A DNA stretch of 64,000 nucleotides, from positions 186,001 through 250,000 of the forward strand of contig DATNQD010000042.1 of the NCBI GenBank assembly GCA_036702865.1. The letters run 5' to 3'. Source of the DNA: Trichocoleus sp. GTDB lineage: Bacteria > Cyanobacteriota > Cyanobacteriia > Elainellales > Elainellaceae. The notes beneath the pieces were generated by a model. The model was not told the DNA's origin. It ran no database searches and saw nothing but the letters and a program-made list of their open reading frames with translations. Shown in pieces: positions 56,009 to 64,000 of this stretch (positions within the stretch are counted from its first letter, which is position 1; each line of letters starts with the position of its first letter). The position numbers and the translations under genes are program-made.

Positions 56009-56935
56009 CTAAATTTTTGCTGCAATTTGCCGCACTACCTCCTGGTTGCCAAGCGGGCTGAGATGAATCTGATCGTGGTAGAGCGTTTCTGGTGGACTGA
56101 TCTGATTAAACAAAGGCAAAACATCGACAAAAGGAATCGCGTGAGCCTGGACAAATTCCCTCAGCCGTTGCCGAGCTACTTTTTCATAGTCGCGTGAGCC
56201 AGGTTCGCCAATTTCTCTCAGCAGAGGAGTCAGCACTAACAAAAACTTTGCGCCAGATTGAACGGCAATTTGCTGGATTTGCTCGATCGCCTCCAGGTTT
56301 TTGCCCACCCGATCGCCTCCCTCGTTCTGGATCTGCTCCAGCTCTGGAATCACTTGAGGCTGGATAAAATAGCGATTTACGGCTTCTGTTAAAGCGAGAG
56401 CAGGTAATCGATCTGGATAATTGCGATCGCGCCCGACCTGAACTGCAGTTGGAGCCGTCCCAAACAAATCATCGGTGTTAATCAGCAGCACAATCACTTG
56501 AGCCTCAAAGCTGCCGAACCGTTTCAGGTAGGCAAGTTCATTCCGAGGTGACCAGGAATTTGCAGAAGCATTGAGCACTTCGACCGCAGCGAAACCATCT
56601 GAATTTTCTGCCAGCTTTGACTGAAGCAGCGCCGAGAGCGTTTTGGGTTGGTCTGTCCACCAGCCACCATTAGCGATCGAATCTCCCAGAAGCAGAATTC
56701 TGAGTGTTTGATCAGGGCGATCGGGTTGAATTACCGGACTCCGCATGGAATATTGATTGATGGCAATGCGATTCCCAAAGCGGCGTGTTGTTTGGTTGGG
56801 AAGCAGGAGATAGCCAATTTCGGGGTCAGCTTGATAAAGCAGCGGACGACCAAAGCCAGCCACAAGACGCAACCCGATTTCCAGAACAATGAGAATTGCA
56901 CCAATCAATGCAAGGGTCAGTAACACGATTTTCAC
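56009..56935 (-). CDS. SGNH/GDSL-family hydrolase, membrane-anchored
   Basis: 308 residues from a GTG. An N-terminal hydrophobic helix (VLLTLALIGAILIVLEIGLR) anchors it in the membrane or acts as an uncleaved signal. SGNH blocks: ILLLGDSIANGG (block I serine), NASANSWSPRNELAYLK, LLINTDDLFG (in the place of block III, Asn followed by Asp) and YHDQIHLSPLGN (block V, D..H). The enzyme could be an esterase or O-acetylhydrolase acting on cell-surface polymers; substrate unknown. Confidence 0.83.
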   Translation of the reverse strand: MKIVLLTLALIGAILIVLEIGLRLVAGFGRPLLYQADPEIGYLLLPNQTTRRFGNRIAINQYSMRSPVIQPDRPDQTLRILLLGDSIANGGWWTDQPKTLSALLQSKLAENSDGFAAVEVLNASANSWSPRNELAYLKRFGSFEAQVIVLLINTDDLFGTAPTAVQVGRDRNYPDRLPALALTEAVNRYFIQPQVIPELEQIQNEGGDRVGKNLEAIEQIQQIAVQSGAKFLLVLTPLLREIGEPGSRDYEKVARQRLREFVQAHAIPFVDVLPLFNQISPPETLYHDQIHLSPLGNQEVVRQIAAKI

Positions 56936-57122
56936 TTGTCACTCATTAGATAGATTTAGATAGAAAAGTTTAAAGTATGCTGTCGAATACTAGATATTCC
57001 GTTAGGCTGGATAAAATCAAAAGAAAGGTAAGACATTAATCTACCTTTTGGCGCGCATCTCTTTGAGTTTTGCCTTGACAAGCTTAAGGTGTAGCAGCCT
57101 GAGTCGTGGAGGATTTTCAACA

Positions 57123-57263
57123 ATGACAGATCAAAATAGAGGCATTATGAAATTTAAGGGAGCAGACAGTCCGCCTGCTGTAGCACTTTCCGGTCTGCTC
57201 ATTCTAGGCGCGATCGCATTTTTGATTCTGTGGGCACTTCAGTCTGCCTATGCGCTCGGTTGA
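57123..57263 (+). CDS. 46-residue single-pass membrane protein
   Basis: Starts at the ATG at 57123, which has a perfect GGAGG 10 nt upstream; the frame opens further up at 57048 without a ribosome site. The N-terminus is polar (MTDQNRGIMKFKGADSPP) and one TM helix spans about 22-41 (ALSGLLILGAIAFLILWALQ). A terminator follows at once. The size, the conserved-looking GADSPPAVALSG start of the helix and the good signals suggest a real small subunit of a thylakoid or plasma-membrane complex; I cannot name it. Confidence 0.75.
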   Translation: MTDQNRGIMKFKGADSPPAVALSGLLILGAIAFLILWALQSAYALG

Positions 57264-57856
57264 GTTCTGACTGGTCGTTTAATATCATCTACTCCTAACT
57301 TTTGAGGGCAGTGCGATTGGCATTTGCCCTTTTTGTTTTGAAAAGTTTTTTGATATGAGAATATACTACACTTGTGCTACAATCTGTAATCATATTGATT
57401 TGGAGCCATCTTTATGGCATTAACTCTGTTAATCACGTCTATTGATCACGGTTGATCACGGTGTCTGATAGTAATCCAGACGATGTTTGAAAAATTCTAA
57501 TTGACCTATTTTTAGATTGCAGCTTCCCCTAGACTCCGCCCAAAAAAAGGAACTTGAGTCGCGCAGTTTCTCTTTCTGCGAACGGAAATGAGGAGGGATC
57601 AGACAGATTTGCAACTGCTCAAACAACTGCTGACATTTCTAAACGATCGATTGAGCAAACCTGCTTAACTCGCTCGATTGTCAAAACGCTTTCTCAGGTA
57701 TTGTGTTTCTCTAGCGCAATTGATTTTGTCCTGCTCCAATCATCGATTTGGATCATGCTTTGCCGCGATTGCCATTCATTTGCCGCCTTGTGCTATAAAT
57801 TGCCGCTCCTCCTCATCCGCTTTCCTCAACCATCATTCATTCCCATCTTTAAAGTC
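57264..57856. other. Leader region of the ABC exporter
   Basis: 593 nt holding the terminator of the small membrane protein and the upstream of the ABC exporter. From a TTG at 57554 the exporter frame is already open for 101 codons, but the sequence looks non-conserved (see the exporter). GATCACGG occurs twice near 57446-57461. Confidence 0.5.
57306..57339 (+). terminator. Terminator after the 46-residue protein gene
   Basis: GGGCA and an inner TGC pair with GCA and TGCCC (57306-57314 with 57320-57329, small bulges), followed by TTTTTGTTTTG. It begins about 43 nt after the stop. Confidence 0.65.
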
Positions 57857-59668
57857 ATGGCAAAGTTTCGCTATCTAATTCATTATTTTCGACCGTACTG
57901 GTCGCTTGTCATTTTTAGTATTGCTGCTACCAGCTTTTTTGAGATCGTTGATCTGGTTGTGCCTTACATAACAGGGCAGATCTTAAATGTTCTATCGGGT
58001 CAGCCACTCGATCGTCTGGTTCAAGAAGGGGTGGCAGCGATTGGTTCTGCGCTGAATATTGCTTCTGGTCAAACACTCAATTTGGTCGTTTTGCTGGGAT
58101 TGATCTGTCTTGTTACTGTTGTACGCGCGCCGATCCAGCCCTGGTTAAGCCATTGGTTTCACTGGGATTTAGCTCTGCGAACTCGACGCGATCATTCGGG
58201 ACGGACTGTGGCTAAAATTTTGAGCCTGCCGATCGAATTTTATGACGAAAATAATCCCGGACGAATTGCTGGACGGATCGCCAGAGGATTGTCAAATCAT
58301 ACCTGGACTTATCCCGAAATTGCTGGACAATTTATTCCCAAACTATTTCGGGTTCTGGGTATTTTTGTCGTCATTTTGTTGATCGAATGGCGAATTGCGC
58401 TCTTGTTTTTTGCATCCTTCGTGTTTATTCTGGCGTTTACGCTGCAAGGGCTACATAAGCTGATCAAAAAAGAAGAAATTCTCGATCGCTATATGGAGAA
58501 TACCGAGAGCCGCACCTCGGAAATTATCACCAACATTAAAACGGTGAAAGCTTTTGCGACGGAAGCAGCCGAACTGAAGCGCCAAAAGCAGCGATTCGAT
58601 CGAGAGTTCATCGTTGTTGTTTATCGAATTCATATCGGTTATATGACGCTGTTCACCTGGCAGCGATGGATCATTCAAACCTGTGTATTTATGATTCTGT
58701 CGCTGACGCTTTGGGCAACCGTGCAAGGGCAGATTTCTCTGGGTCATTTCATTACAACGCTGACTGTGGCCAGCATGGCTTATGCGGAACTGGAGCCAAT
58801 TAGTTCGCTAGCAGAAATTTTTGCCCGCCGCTACTCCTCCATGCTGCGCTATCACGAATTTATGCAGCAGCCAGACGGTGAGGATGCAATTAGCCTGGAA
58901 ACGGCAGCAGTACGGCATTACAGGTTCACAGGCAAGGTGCATTTTGAGCAGGTCAGCTTCGCTTATGATGCCGATCGCCCTGTTCTGCAAAATATTAACC
59001 TGCTGATTGAGCCATGCCAAACGATCGCGCTGGTGGGTCGTTCTGGTTCAGGGAAATCGACATTGGTGAAGCTGTTGTTCCGCTACTTTGAGCCGCAGAG
59101 CGGTCGCATTCTAATTGACGGTCAAGAGATTCGTCAGCTAGATGTAACAGGATATCGGAAGCGATTAGCGATCGTGCATCAGGAAGTTGATGTTTTTAAT
59201 GGCTCTCTGCTCGATAACCTGACTTACGGCAACCCTCATGCCACGTTTGAGGAAGTACAGGAAGCCTGTGAGATTGCCAGAGTGAATGAGTTTCTTCATC
59301 TTCTACCTCGTGGCTATCAGACTACGGTTGGCGAACGGGGGGTGCGGCTTTCTGGGGGGCAGCGGCAGCGGCTTGGAATTGCCAGGGCATTGTTAATGAA
59401 TCCGGATGTGCTGGTGTTTGATGAAGCGACCTCTAGCCTGGATTATGAATCGGAGCGATCGATCCAGTTGGCGATGCGATCGATTTTGGGCACAAGAACA
59501 ACAATCATCATTGCTCACCGTCTCAGCACCGTTCGAGAAGCAGACAAAATTGTAGTGCTTGATCAAGGTCAGATTGTCGAAGTGGGCAGTCATGAAGAGT
59601 TGCTGCATCACCGTGGCATCTACCATCGCCTACATACATTACAGGAAACGGGTGAACTGCTGGCATAG
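57857..59668 (+). CDS. ABC exporter, TM domain fused to ATPase
   Basis: 603 residues from the ATG at 57857 (MAKFRYLIHYFRPYWSLVIF). Six TM helices (first FSIAATSFFEIVDLVVPYIT) form the exporter membrane domain, followed by the ATPase: Walker A LVGRSGSGKSTLVKLLFRYF, Q-loop VHQEVDVF, signature VRLSGGQRQRLGIARALL, Walker B DVLVFDEATSSLD and the H-loop IIIAHRLSTV. All catalytic motifs are intact. It works as a homo- or heterodimer exporting lipids, peptides or drugs; substrate unknown. A 101-codon open extension from a TTG at 57554 has no recognisable domain and is judged non-coding. Confidence 0.92.
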   Translation: MAKFRYLIHYFRPYWSLVIFSIAATSFFEIVDLVVPYITGQILNVLSGQPLDRLVQEGVAAIGSALNIASGQTLNLVVLLGLICLVTVVRAPIQPWLSHWFHWDLALRTRRDHSGRTVAKILSLPIEFYDENNPGRIAGRIARGLSNHTWTYPEIAGQFIPKLFRVLGIFVVILLIEWRIALLFFASFVFILAFTLQGLHKLIKKEEILDRYMENTESRTSEIITNIKTVKAFATEAAELKRQKQRFDREFIVVVYRIHIGYMTLFTWQRWIIQTCVFMILSLTLWATVQGQISLGHFITTLTVASMAYAELEPISSLAEIFARRYSSMLRYHEFMQQPDGEDAISLETAAVRHYRFTGKVHFEQVSFAYDADRPVLQNINLLIEPCQTIALVGRSGSGKSTLVKLLFRYFEPQSGRILIDGQEIRQLDVTGYRKRLAIVHQEVDVFNGSLLDNLTYGNPHATFEEVQEACEIARVNEFLHLLPRGYQTTVGERGVRLSGGQRQRLGIARALLMNPDVLVFDEATSSLDYESERSIQLAMRSILGTRTTIIIAHRLSTVREADKIVVLDQGQIVEVGSHEELLHHRGIYHRLHTLQETGELLA

Positions 59669-59686
59669 CTGCTTTTGTACTGTTAA

Positions 59687-59995
59687 TTTGTTGAACCAGG
59701 TGACACAGATTACTACTTCAAGTTCACCGTTCCAGCAGGCAGCAGTCAACTAAACCTGGCGCTTACAGTGCAGGCGGTAACTTACTCACAGATTACGTTA
59801 TTGTCCGAGTGCGTTATTGTCCGAGTGCGCGATGCCTCAAACACAGCCTTTAAAGCCGCTTATGGCAGCAGCAGTAGTTCTGTGACAATCAACAATGAGC
59901 CTCTGGCTGCGGGAGCAACCTACTATGTTCAAGTTGCCAGCAACTCCAGTAACCCTAATGGAACAAATTATGATTTGAGGCTGTTTACGGCATAA
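59687..59995 (+). pseudogene. Decayed PPC-domain fragment with 16-bp duplication
   Basis: An open frame of 102 codons starts straight after a TAA, with no start codon in context, 18 nt behind the ABC exporter. It reads FVEPGDTDYYFKFTVPAGSS, then loses sense, and resumes as VIVRVRDASNTAFKAAYGSS through NNEPLAAGATYYVQVASNSS to the end. This is the layout of a bacterial pre-peptidase C-terminal (PPC) beta domain. A GTTATTGTCCGAGTGC unit is duplicated in tandem (59797-59812, 59813-59828), and just before it another frame reads YSAGGNLLTDYVIVRV, which fills the gap. Best explained as a truncated C-terminal gene piece with compensating small indels. Confidence 0.65.
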
Positions 59996-60112
59996 AAAAT
60001 GATGGGGTAATGGGTGAGGGGAGCTGGAACTGGGTTAAAAGCGTCGCCATTTTTCCGCTGTTACCCATAACGAGTTACCCATTCCTCTCGCCACTCGCCC
60101 CTTGCCACTCAG

Positions 60113-61300
60113 TTAAGCGATGACAATGCAATCGTTGATTTGTTCACTAGCAGTTTGTACTGCCTGTCTTGCCCACTGATCGGCTGCCAAAATGTCATCA
60201 AGGGTCGGTTGGGATTGCAGGTGCGCTTGATGACGATCGCAAACTTGCTCAATCAGGCGGGGGATGTCGAGGAAGCGAATCTTCTCTTCGAGGAAGAGGG
60301 CAACGGCTTGTTCATTTGCGGCATTGAGAATGGCAGGCATCGTTCCTCCGGCGCGTCCGGCAGCATAGGCAAGCTGCATACAAGGATATTTTTGGTGGTC
60401 TGGCTCCCGGAAGGTTAAGTTACCTGCTTTAACCAGATCCAGCCGTTCCCAGTCAGTACAAATCCGATCGGGATAGGAGAGCGCATAGAGCAGCGGCAGC
60501 CGCATATCTGCCCAACCTAACTGCGCCAGAACAGAAGTATCTTGCAGCTCAATCAGGGAGTGAATAATGCTCTGCGGGTGAATGACAATATCGATGTGGT
60601 CATAATCCATCCCAAACAGAAAATGGGCTTCAATCACCTCTAAGCCTTTATTCATTAAAGTGGCAGAGTCGATCGTGATTTTGCGCCCCATCGACCAGTT
60701 TGGGTGTTTCAGGGCATCTGCAACCGTCACCGCTGCCAATTTTTCGACTGGAAGATCGCGGAATGCTCCCCCAGAAGCCGTTAGCAGAATTCGCCGTAAG
60801 CCGCCTTTGGGAACTCCCTGAAGACACTGGAAGATTGCAGAATGCTCTGAGTCGGCTGGCAGCAGCTTCACCCCATGCTCTTCGATCAGGGGCAACACGA
60901 CTGGACCGCCCGCAATCAGCGTTTCTTTATTCGCTAAAGCAATATCCTTTCCAGCTTCGATCGCCGCGATCGTTGGCAACAGCCCAGCACAACCAACAAT
61001 ACCCGTGACAACTGCCTCAGAATCGCCATAGCGCGCCACTTCAACGACGCCTTCTTCTCCACCGAGTAAAATCGGCTGTGGGTCAAGATCTGCGATCGCC
61101 TCCCGCAGGAGTGGCAGATGGTCAACATTACAAATAGCGACAATCTCTGGATGAAACTGGCGAACTTGCTGAATCAGCAAATCTATATTGTTCCGGGCTG
61201 CCAGTCCCACAATCCGAAATTGATCAGGATACTGGGCGACGATATCGAGGGTTTGCGTCCCAATAGAGCCAGTGGAGCCAAGAAGAGTAATTGCTTTCAC
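60113..61300 (-). CDS. dxr: 1-deoxy-D-xylulose 5-phosphate reductoisomerase
   Basis: Second enzyme of the MEP isoprenoid pathway, NADPH- and metal-dependent. 395 residues from a GTG. Motifs: [20 protein letters not shown] (NADPH binding), [36 protein letters not shown] (metal ligands Asp and Glu), [32 protein letters not shown], and [14 protein letters not shown]. Provides precursors for carotenoids, quinones and phytol. Single gene. Confidence 0.97.
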   Translation of the reverse strand: MKAITLLGSTGSIGTQTLDIVAQYPDQFRIVGLAARNNIDLLIQQVRQFHPEIVAICNVDHLPLLREAIADLDPQPILLGGEEGVVEVARYGDSEAVVTGIVGCAGLLPTIAAIEAGKDIALANKETLIAGGPVVLPLIEEHGVKLLPADSEHSAIFQCLQGVPKGGLRRILLTASGGAFRDLPVEKLAAVTVADALKHPNWSMGRKITIDSATLMNKGLEVIEAHFLFGMDYDHIDIVIHPQSIIHSLIELQDTSVLAQLGWADMRLPLLYALSYPDRICTDWERLDLVKAGNLTFREPDHQKYPCMQLAYAAGRAGGTMPAILNAANEQAVALFLEEKIRFLDIPRLIEQVCDRHQAHLQSQPTLDDILAADQWARQAVQTASEQINDCIVIA

Positions 61301-61471
61301 GAGCGGTTCACAATTAGCAGCATTCTAACTATAGGACGAGAGGGGATCAGGGAGTGAGGGATCAGGATGAGGGGCAACAGAGATAGGGATACAAAACTTT
61401 TATTTTGTTGCAGATAACAATCCTTACCTAAGTCAAGCCATCACCTGATCCTCGTATTACCTGTCATCTGC

Positions 61472-63310
61472 TTAAACTTCGACCGTGCCCAGGCTCCAAT
61501 CGACGATCGCCAGCTTCGGTGCAGACTTGGCATCATCAAACCAACTGACCAGCTTTGAGAGATCGGTTTTGTTGAGAACGCCGACACATCCTACCGTTCC
61601 AGGCATCCCTTTTGAGACATTATTGTCGAGGTGGAAGCCAATGGCGGTGCGATCGGTTTTGTAGGTTGGGGTCATCGAAATCCAGACAGGCCCTAAGCCA
61701 TCGTTTGAATCTGCCCAACTCTTGGTATAGTCGCCTTTAACACCGCTTGCCCACTCGACATCACCCAACGTCCAGTAGCCTTCGGGCAAGGGTTCCATAG
61801 AACCAGACTTACTCAAGTCTGCGGTGCGAAAAGCTTGTTTGGTCGCTTGTCCAGAAACGGCAGAAAGCTGATCCGCAACGGCTCCATTTTTCACTAACGA
61901 AACTTGAAGCTGCATCAAGCCATCAGCATTCATTTGGTTGGTTTTGGTGATGCGAATGACAGAACTACTATCTGTGGCAACGCTATTGAAATTGCCCTTC
62001 AAGGTGTAATTAACCGTCTGTGTGCCGTTTCCTTCGACTTGTAGAAAATAGCTGCCGCTGCTGAGAAATCGCCGAACGGCTGTGTTATTTGAGCTTGGTT
62101 GAGAAGACAAAATTTCGCCCGAATCGATCGTGCCGTTGTTGTTGCTGTCTCGGATCAGCTTCACTGTGGCATTATTTGCAATGCCTGTCAGGTCAGCCGA
62201 AAACACGCCCGCTTGCGTTAAATCAAATCGGAACAAATCATCTCGATCGCTTGCTGTTACCTGATCTGTGCGCGAGAAAATTGGAGAAGTCAGCTTTTCG
62301 GCGCTGCTGAGCGAACCACCTGTTGTACTGCTGCCGCCTGTTGAAGGCGTACCCGGGGAAGAATTGCTGCCGCTTTGGGTTCCAGCAGGTGTGTCTGCCG
62401 CGATTCCTAATCGATATCGAGTGGATGGATTACCAAATGCGCTGACCTGTACATAATAGGTTCCAGCATTCAACTGTTGCCGAATTGTCTCTTTCTCGGT
62501 GCCATGATTACTCGAACTCGCAACTTCATCGCCATCTGCATTCAGAAGTGATAGATCAGCGTCATCTTTCAAATCATTCAGATTCAGATTCACTGTTCCG
62601 GCTTCTGTGAGATTAATGCGATAGAGATCGCTGTTATCCAATCCATTTAATTGATTGCGATAGGTGCGCTTCATGCGGCTCACACTGCCAGCATCCAGTG
62701 CTGTTTCGATCGCACTTCCCCCATCGTTCGTTGAACCCTGGCCACTAAAACTGAGGGAGTAATTGGCAGGTGCATTCTCAGTTGTAGAGACCTGCATGTA
62801 ATAGGTTCCGGCACTCAAGCGTCGCTGAATCGATTCGCTACTTAAGTTTACCCGGCTCGATCGTGCCAGATCTTTCCCATCCACATTAATCAAATGCAAA
62901 TCAGCGTTGCCAGTTAACCGACCCAGCTCTAGCTTAACTTTGCTGCTGCGAGCCAGCGTAAATCGGTAGAAGTCGCTTGTACTGCTATTCCCGATCGAAT
63001 CATTCCAGGTCAACCGAGTGCTGCCGCTCAAATCGCCTAAATTGGCTGCTGTTGTTAGGCTGCCTCCCACAGAAGCAGGTAATCCTAAATTGCCATTGCG
63101 GTTTGCAGGTTGAATTTGGAGACTATTATTGACTCGCTCAACTTTCACAAACCGAAACGGATTCGCACTCGCTCGACCCTGCAATTTAGAACGCTGATGC
63201 AAAGTTTGAGTCGAATTCTGAAACGGTTCTGATGACTTGTATTGCAAGGATGCTTGCGGTTTGAGTCGATCGACTGGGCGAGAATTTTGAGCAACAAAAT
63301 CCGATAGCAT
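61472..63310 (-). CDS. Triple-PPC-domain protein with L,D-transpeptidase-like C-terminus
   Basis: 612 residues, no signal peptide. Three PPC beta domains at about 95-190, 205-305 and 335-435, each with SDFYRFTL..S.KV.leL or a variant (NSDLYRINLTEAGTVNLNLN; RDDLFRFDLTQAGVFSADLT) and an ending AGTYYMQV, AGTYYVQV or GSYFLQV. A Ser/Gly/Thr linker separates the second and third. The last 150 residues are different: EPLPEGYWTLGDVEWASGVK, TAIGFHLDNNVSKGMPGTVG then CVGVLNKTDLSKLVSWF. The H....T.GC arrangement resembles an L,D-transpeptidase (YkuD or Tlde1) active site. Cyanobacterial PPC proteins of this kind without signal peptide are often exported by type I secretion; that is inference. Confidence 0.8.
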   Translation of the reverse strand: MLSDFVAQNSRPVDRLKPQASLQYKSSEPFQNSTQTLHQRSKLQGRASANPFRFVKVERVNNSLQIQPANRNGNLGLPASVGGSLTTAANLGDLSGSTRLTWNDSIGNSSTSDFYRFTLARSSKVKLELGRLTGNADLHLINVDGKDLARSSRVNLSSESIQRRLSAGTYYMQVSTTENAPANYSLSFSGQGSTNDGGSAIETALDAGSVSRMKRTYRNQLNGLDNSDLYRINLTEAGTVNLNLNDLKDDADLSLLNADGDEVASSSNHGTEKETIRQQLNAGTYYVQVSAFGNPSTRYRLGIAADTPAGTQSGSNSSPGTPSTGGSSTTGGSLSSAEKLTSPIFSRTDQVTASDRDDLFRFDLTQAGVFSADLTGIANNATVKLIRDSNNNGTIDSGEILSSQPSSNNTAVRRFLSSGSYFLQVEGNGTQTVNYTLKGNFNSVATDSSSVIRITKTNQMNADGLMQLQVSLVKNGAVADQLSAVSGQATKQAFRTADLSKSGSMEPLPEGYWTLGDVEWASGVKGDYTKSWADSNDGLGPVWISMTPTYKTDRTAIGFHLDNNVSKGMPGTVGCVGVLNKTDLSKLVSWFDDAKSAPKLAIVDWSLGTVEV

Positions 63311-63628
63311 AGCTTTCCTGATGACCTAAGCAGCGAAAAGATTAAAAGATGGAAACACACAACGATCGTCGATAATCGTCAATACTTCGATGATGGATAA
63401 TCAGCAGTTGAGCAGAATATATGAATTAATTGCCGATCAGACGAATTAAAACGATCGACCTCAAAACTTAAGGAATAGTTCCGAAGGATGAGAAGCGCTA
63501 TGGAAGAATAATGTTTGTCAAAAATCAACATAAAAAAAGGTGGACAAGACGCCACCTCAGGAGAGTACAGATTGCAACTGATTCAATTTTTAAAACTGGT
63601 TAGGAGCCATTCCTACAATTGATTTTGC
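63311..63628. other. Region between the RTX and PPC genes
   Basis: 318 nt. It holds the terminator of the RTX gene near its right end and the promoter of the PPC gene. TCGTCGATAATCGTCAATACTTCGATGATGG-like short repeats are seen at 63367-63400. No gene is supported. Confidence 0.5.
63532..63557 (-). terminator. Rho-independent terminator of the RTX gene
   Basis: On the minus strand AGGTGG-CGTCTTGT-CCACCT (stem 63557-63552 with 63543-63538) runs into seven T residues. It lies about 70 nt after the stop of the RTX gene. Confidence 0.8.
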
Positions 63629-64000
63629 CTAAGCCTGCACCGAGAAATCGGCTGCGGTTAATGCACGAGCAGGTGCGCCAGGATTGTTCAATGTGGCAAA
63701 TGCACCACCTGCCCCAAATCCTCCTGCTTTGCCGTTTTCGTTGTAATACAAACTGCCTGTTTTTTGAATGTAGGTTACCAGAGCAGAACTGCGCTTTGCT
63801 TGCCGCAGCGTATCGACTGATTCAAAGGAAACTCGCCGCTTAACTTTGGTGAATGTCGTGCGATCGAGCATAATTGAATCGAGGTTGCGCTTGAAGTCTA
63901 CGATCGTGTCTACCCCTAGCGCAGCAGCATTGAAGGCAGCCCCGATATCAAAGATAAAGTTATCTTCGCCAGCACCGCCCCGGAGACGATCGTTCCCGCT
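63629..64000 (-). CDS. RTX-type calcium-binding protein, C-terminal part
   Basis: Partial, the 5' end is beyond the right edge; 123 residues are visible. It begins SGNDRLRGGAGEDNFIFDIG, an RTX nonapeptide repeat followed by the DNFIF capping strand, then GVDTIVDFKRNLDSIMLDRT and the typical end region FESVDTLRQAKRSSALVTYI, YIQKTGSLYYNENGKAGGFG and a short ADFSVQA C-terminus. Such proteins are secreted by type I systems with an uncleaved C-terminal signal and fold on binding calcium. Size and N-terminal domain are unknown. Confidence 0.88.
   Translation of the reverse strand, partial: SGNDRLRGGAGEDNFIFDIGAAFNAAALGVDTIVDFKRNLDSIMLDRTTFTKVKRRVSFESVDTLRQAKRSSALVTYIQKTGSLYYNENGKAGGFGAGGAFATLNNPGAPARALTAADFSVQA

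Overview
The window is a chromosomal segment of a cyanobacterium, most likely a filamentous, moderate-GC one of the Leptolyngbya/Oscillatoriales kind (the exact genus is an inference). The sequence shows a Mg-chelatase D subunit (chlD), cyanophycin synthetase and cyanophycinase (cphA, cphB), a glycogen branching enzyme (glgB), a plastoquinone-type prenyltransferase, a SigF-type sigma factor, a Ycf37-like TPR protein, CGLD27 and DUF3172 proteins, and very many copies of the CGATCG core of the HIP1 palindrome, several as full GCGATCGC. Almost everything is ordinary housekeeping and metabolic DNA. No prophage, CRISPR array, intact transposase, rRNA or tRNA was found, and no clearly new multi-gene system is visible.

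Layout. 1-3217 (minus): the end of a chemosensory operon with a CheR-TPR methyltransferase and a double-CheW protein cut by the window edge, plus a CRP-like small protein. 4044-8687 (minus): a compact biotin operon bioF - pimeloyl-ACP esterase - bioC - bioD - bioA. 8809-9102: a small exported protein built from 18-19-residue repeats, followed by a strong terminator. 9344-19797: FAD oxidase, recR, chorismate mutase, SppA, a HAD phosphatase, an alpha/beta hydrolase that seems to have lost its catalytic residues, a TPR glycosyltransferase, thyX, and an alkyltransferase-like (ATL) DNA repair protein. 19898-30390: a CHASE2-PAS-GGDEF diguanylate cyclase, glgB, a carotenoid/fatty-acid-type hydroxylase, class I aldolase, cobH, a Ycf37-like protein, a Bax-inhibitor-1 protein and sigF. 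30637-35566 (minus): a tight run yqeK - rsfS - CGLD27 - asparaginase - chlD. 35719-41986 (minus): two glycosyltransferases around nusB - ftsY. 42169-47189: cobK, a DUF3172 protein, a lone ABC-2 permease, lysS and a lipoprotein. 47320-51212 (minus): cyanophycin turnover, cphB then cphA. 51796-57263: prenyltransferase, phosphoribosyltransferase, a YkvA protein, a sugar kinase, an SGNH hydrolase and a 46-residue membrane protein. 57857-64000: an ABC exporter, a decayed PPC-domain fragment, dxr, a triple-PPC protein with a putative L,D-transpeptidase-like C-terminus, and the C-terminus of an RTX calcium-binding protein.

The genes form several coherent metabolic sets: biotin synthesis is nearly complete in one operon; cobalamin genes (cobH, cobK) are scattered singletons; cyanophycin and glycogen genes handle nitrogen and carbon storage; dxr, the prenyltransferase, the hydroxylase and chlD feed isoprenoid, quinone, carotenoid and chlorophyll synthesis. 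The right end looks like a surface or secretion area (ABC exporter, PPC and RTX proteins). The points most worth a second look are small ones: recR without a standard start codon at its conserved N-terminus, the exported repeat protein, the presumed pseudo-hydrolase, the PPC remnant with a 16-bp duplication, and the PPC/transpeptidase-like fusion.
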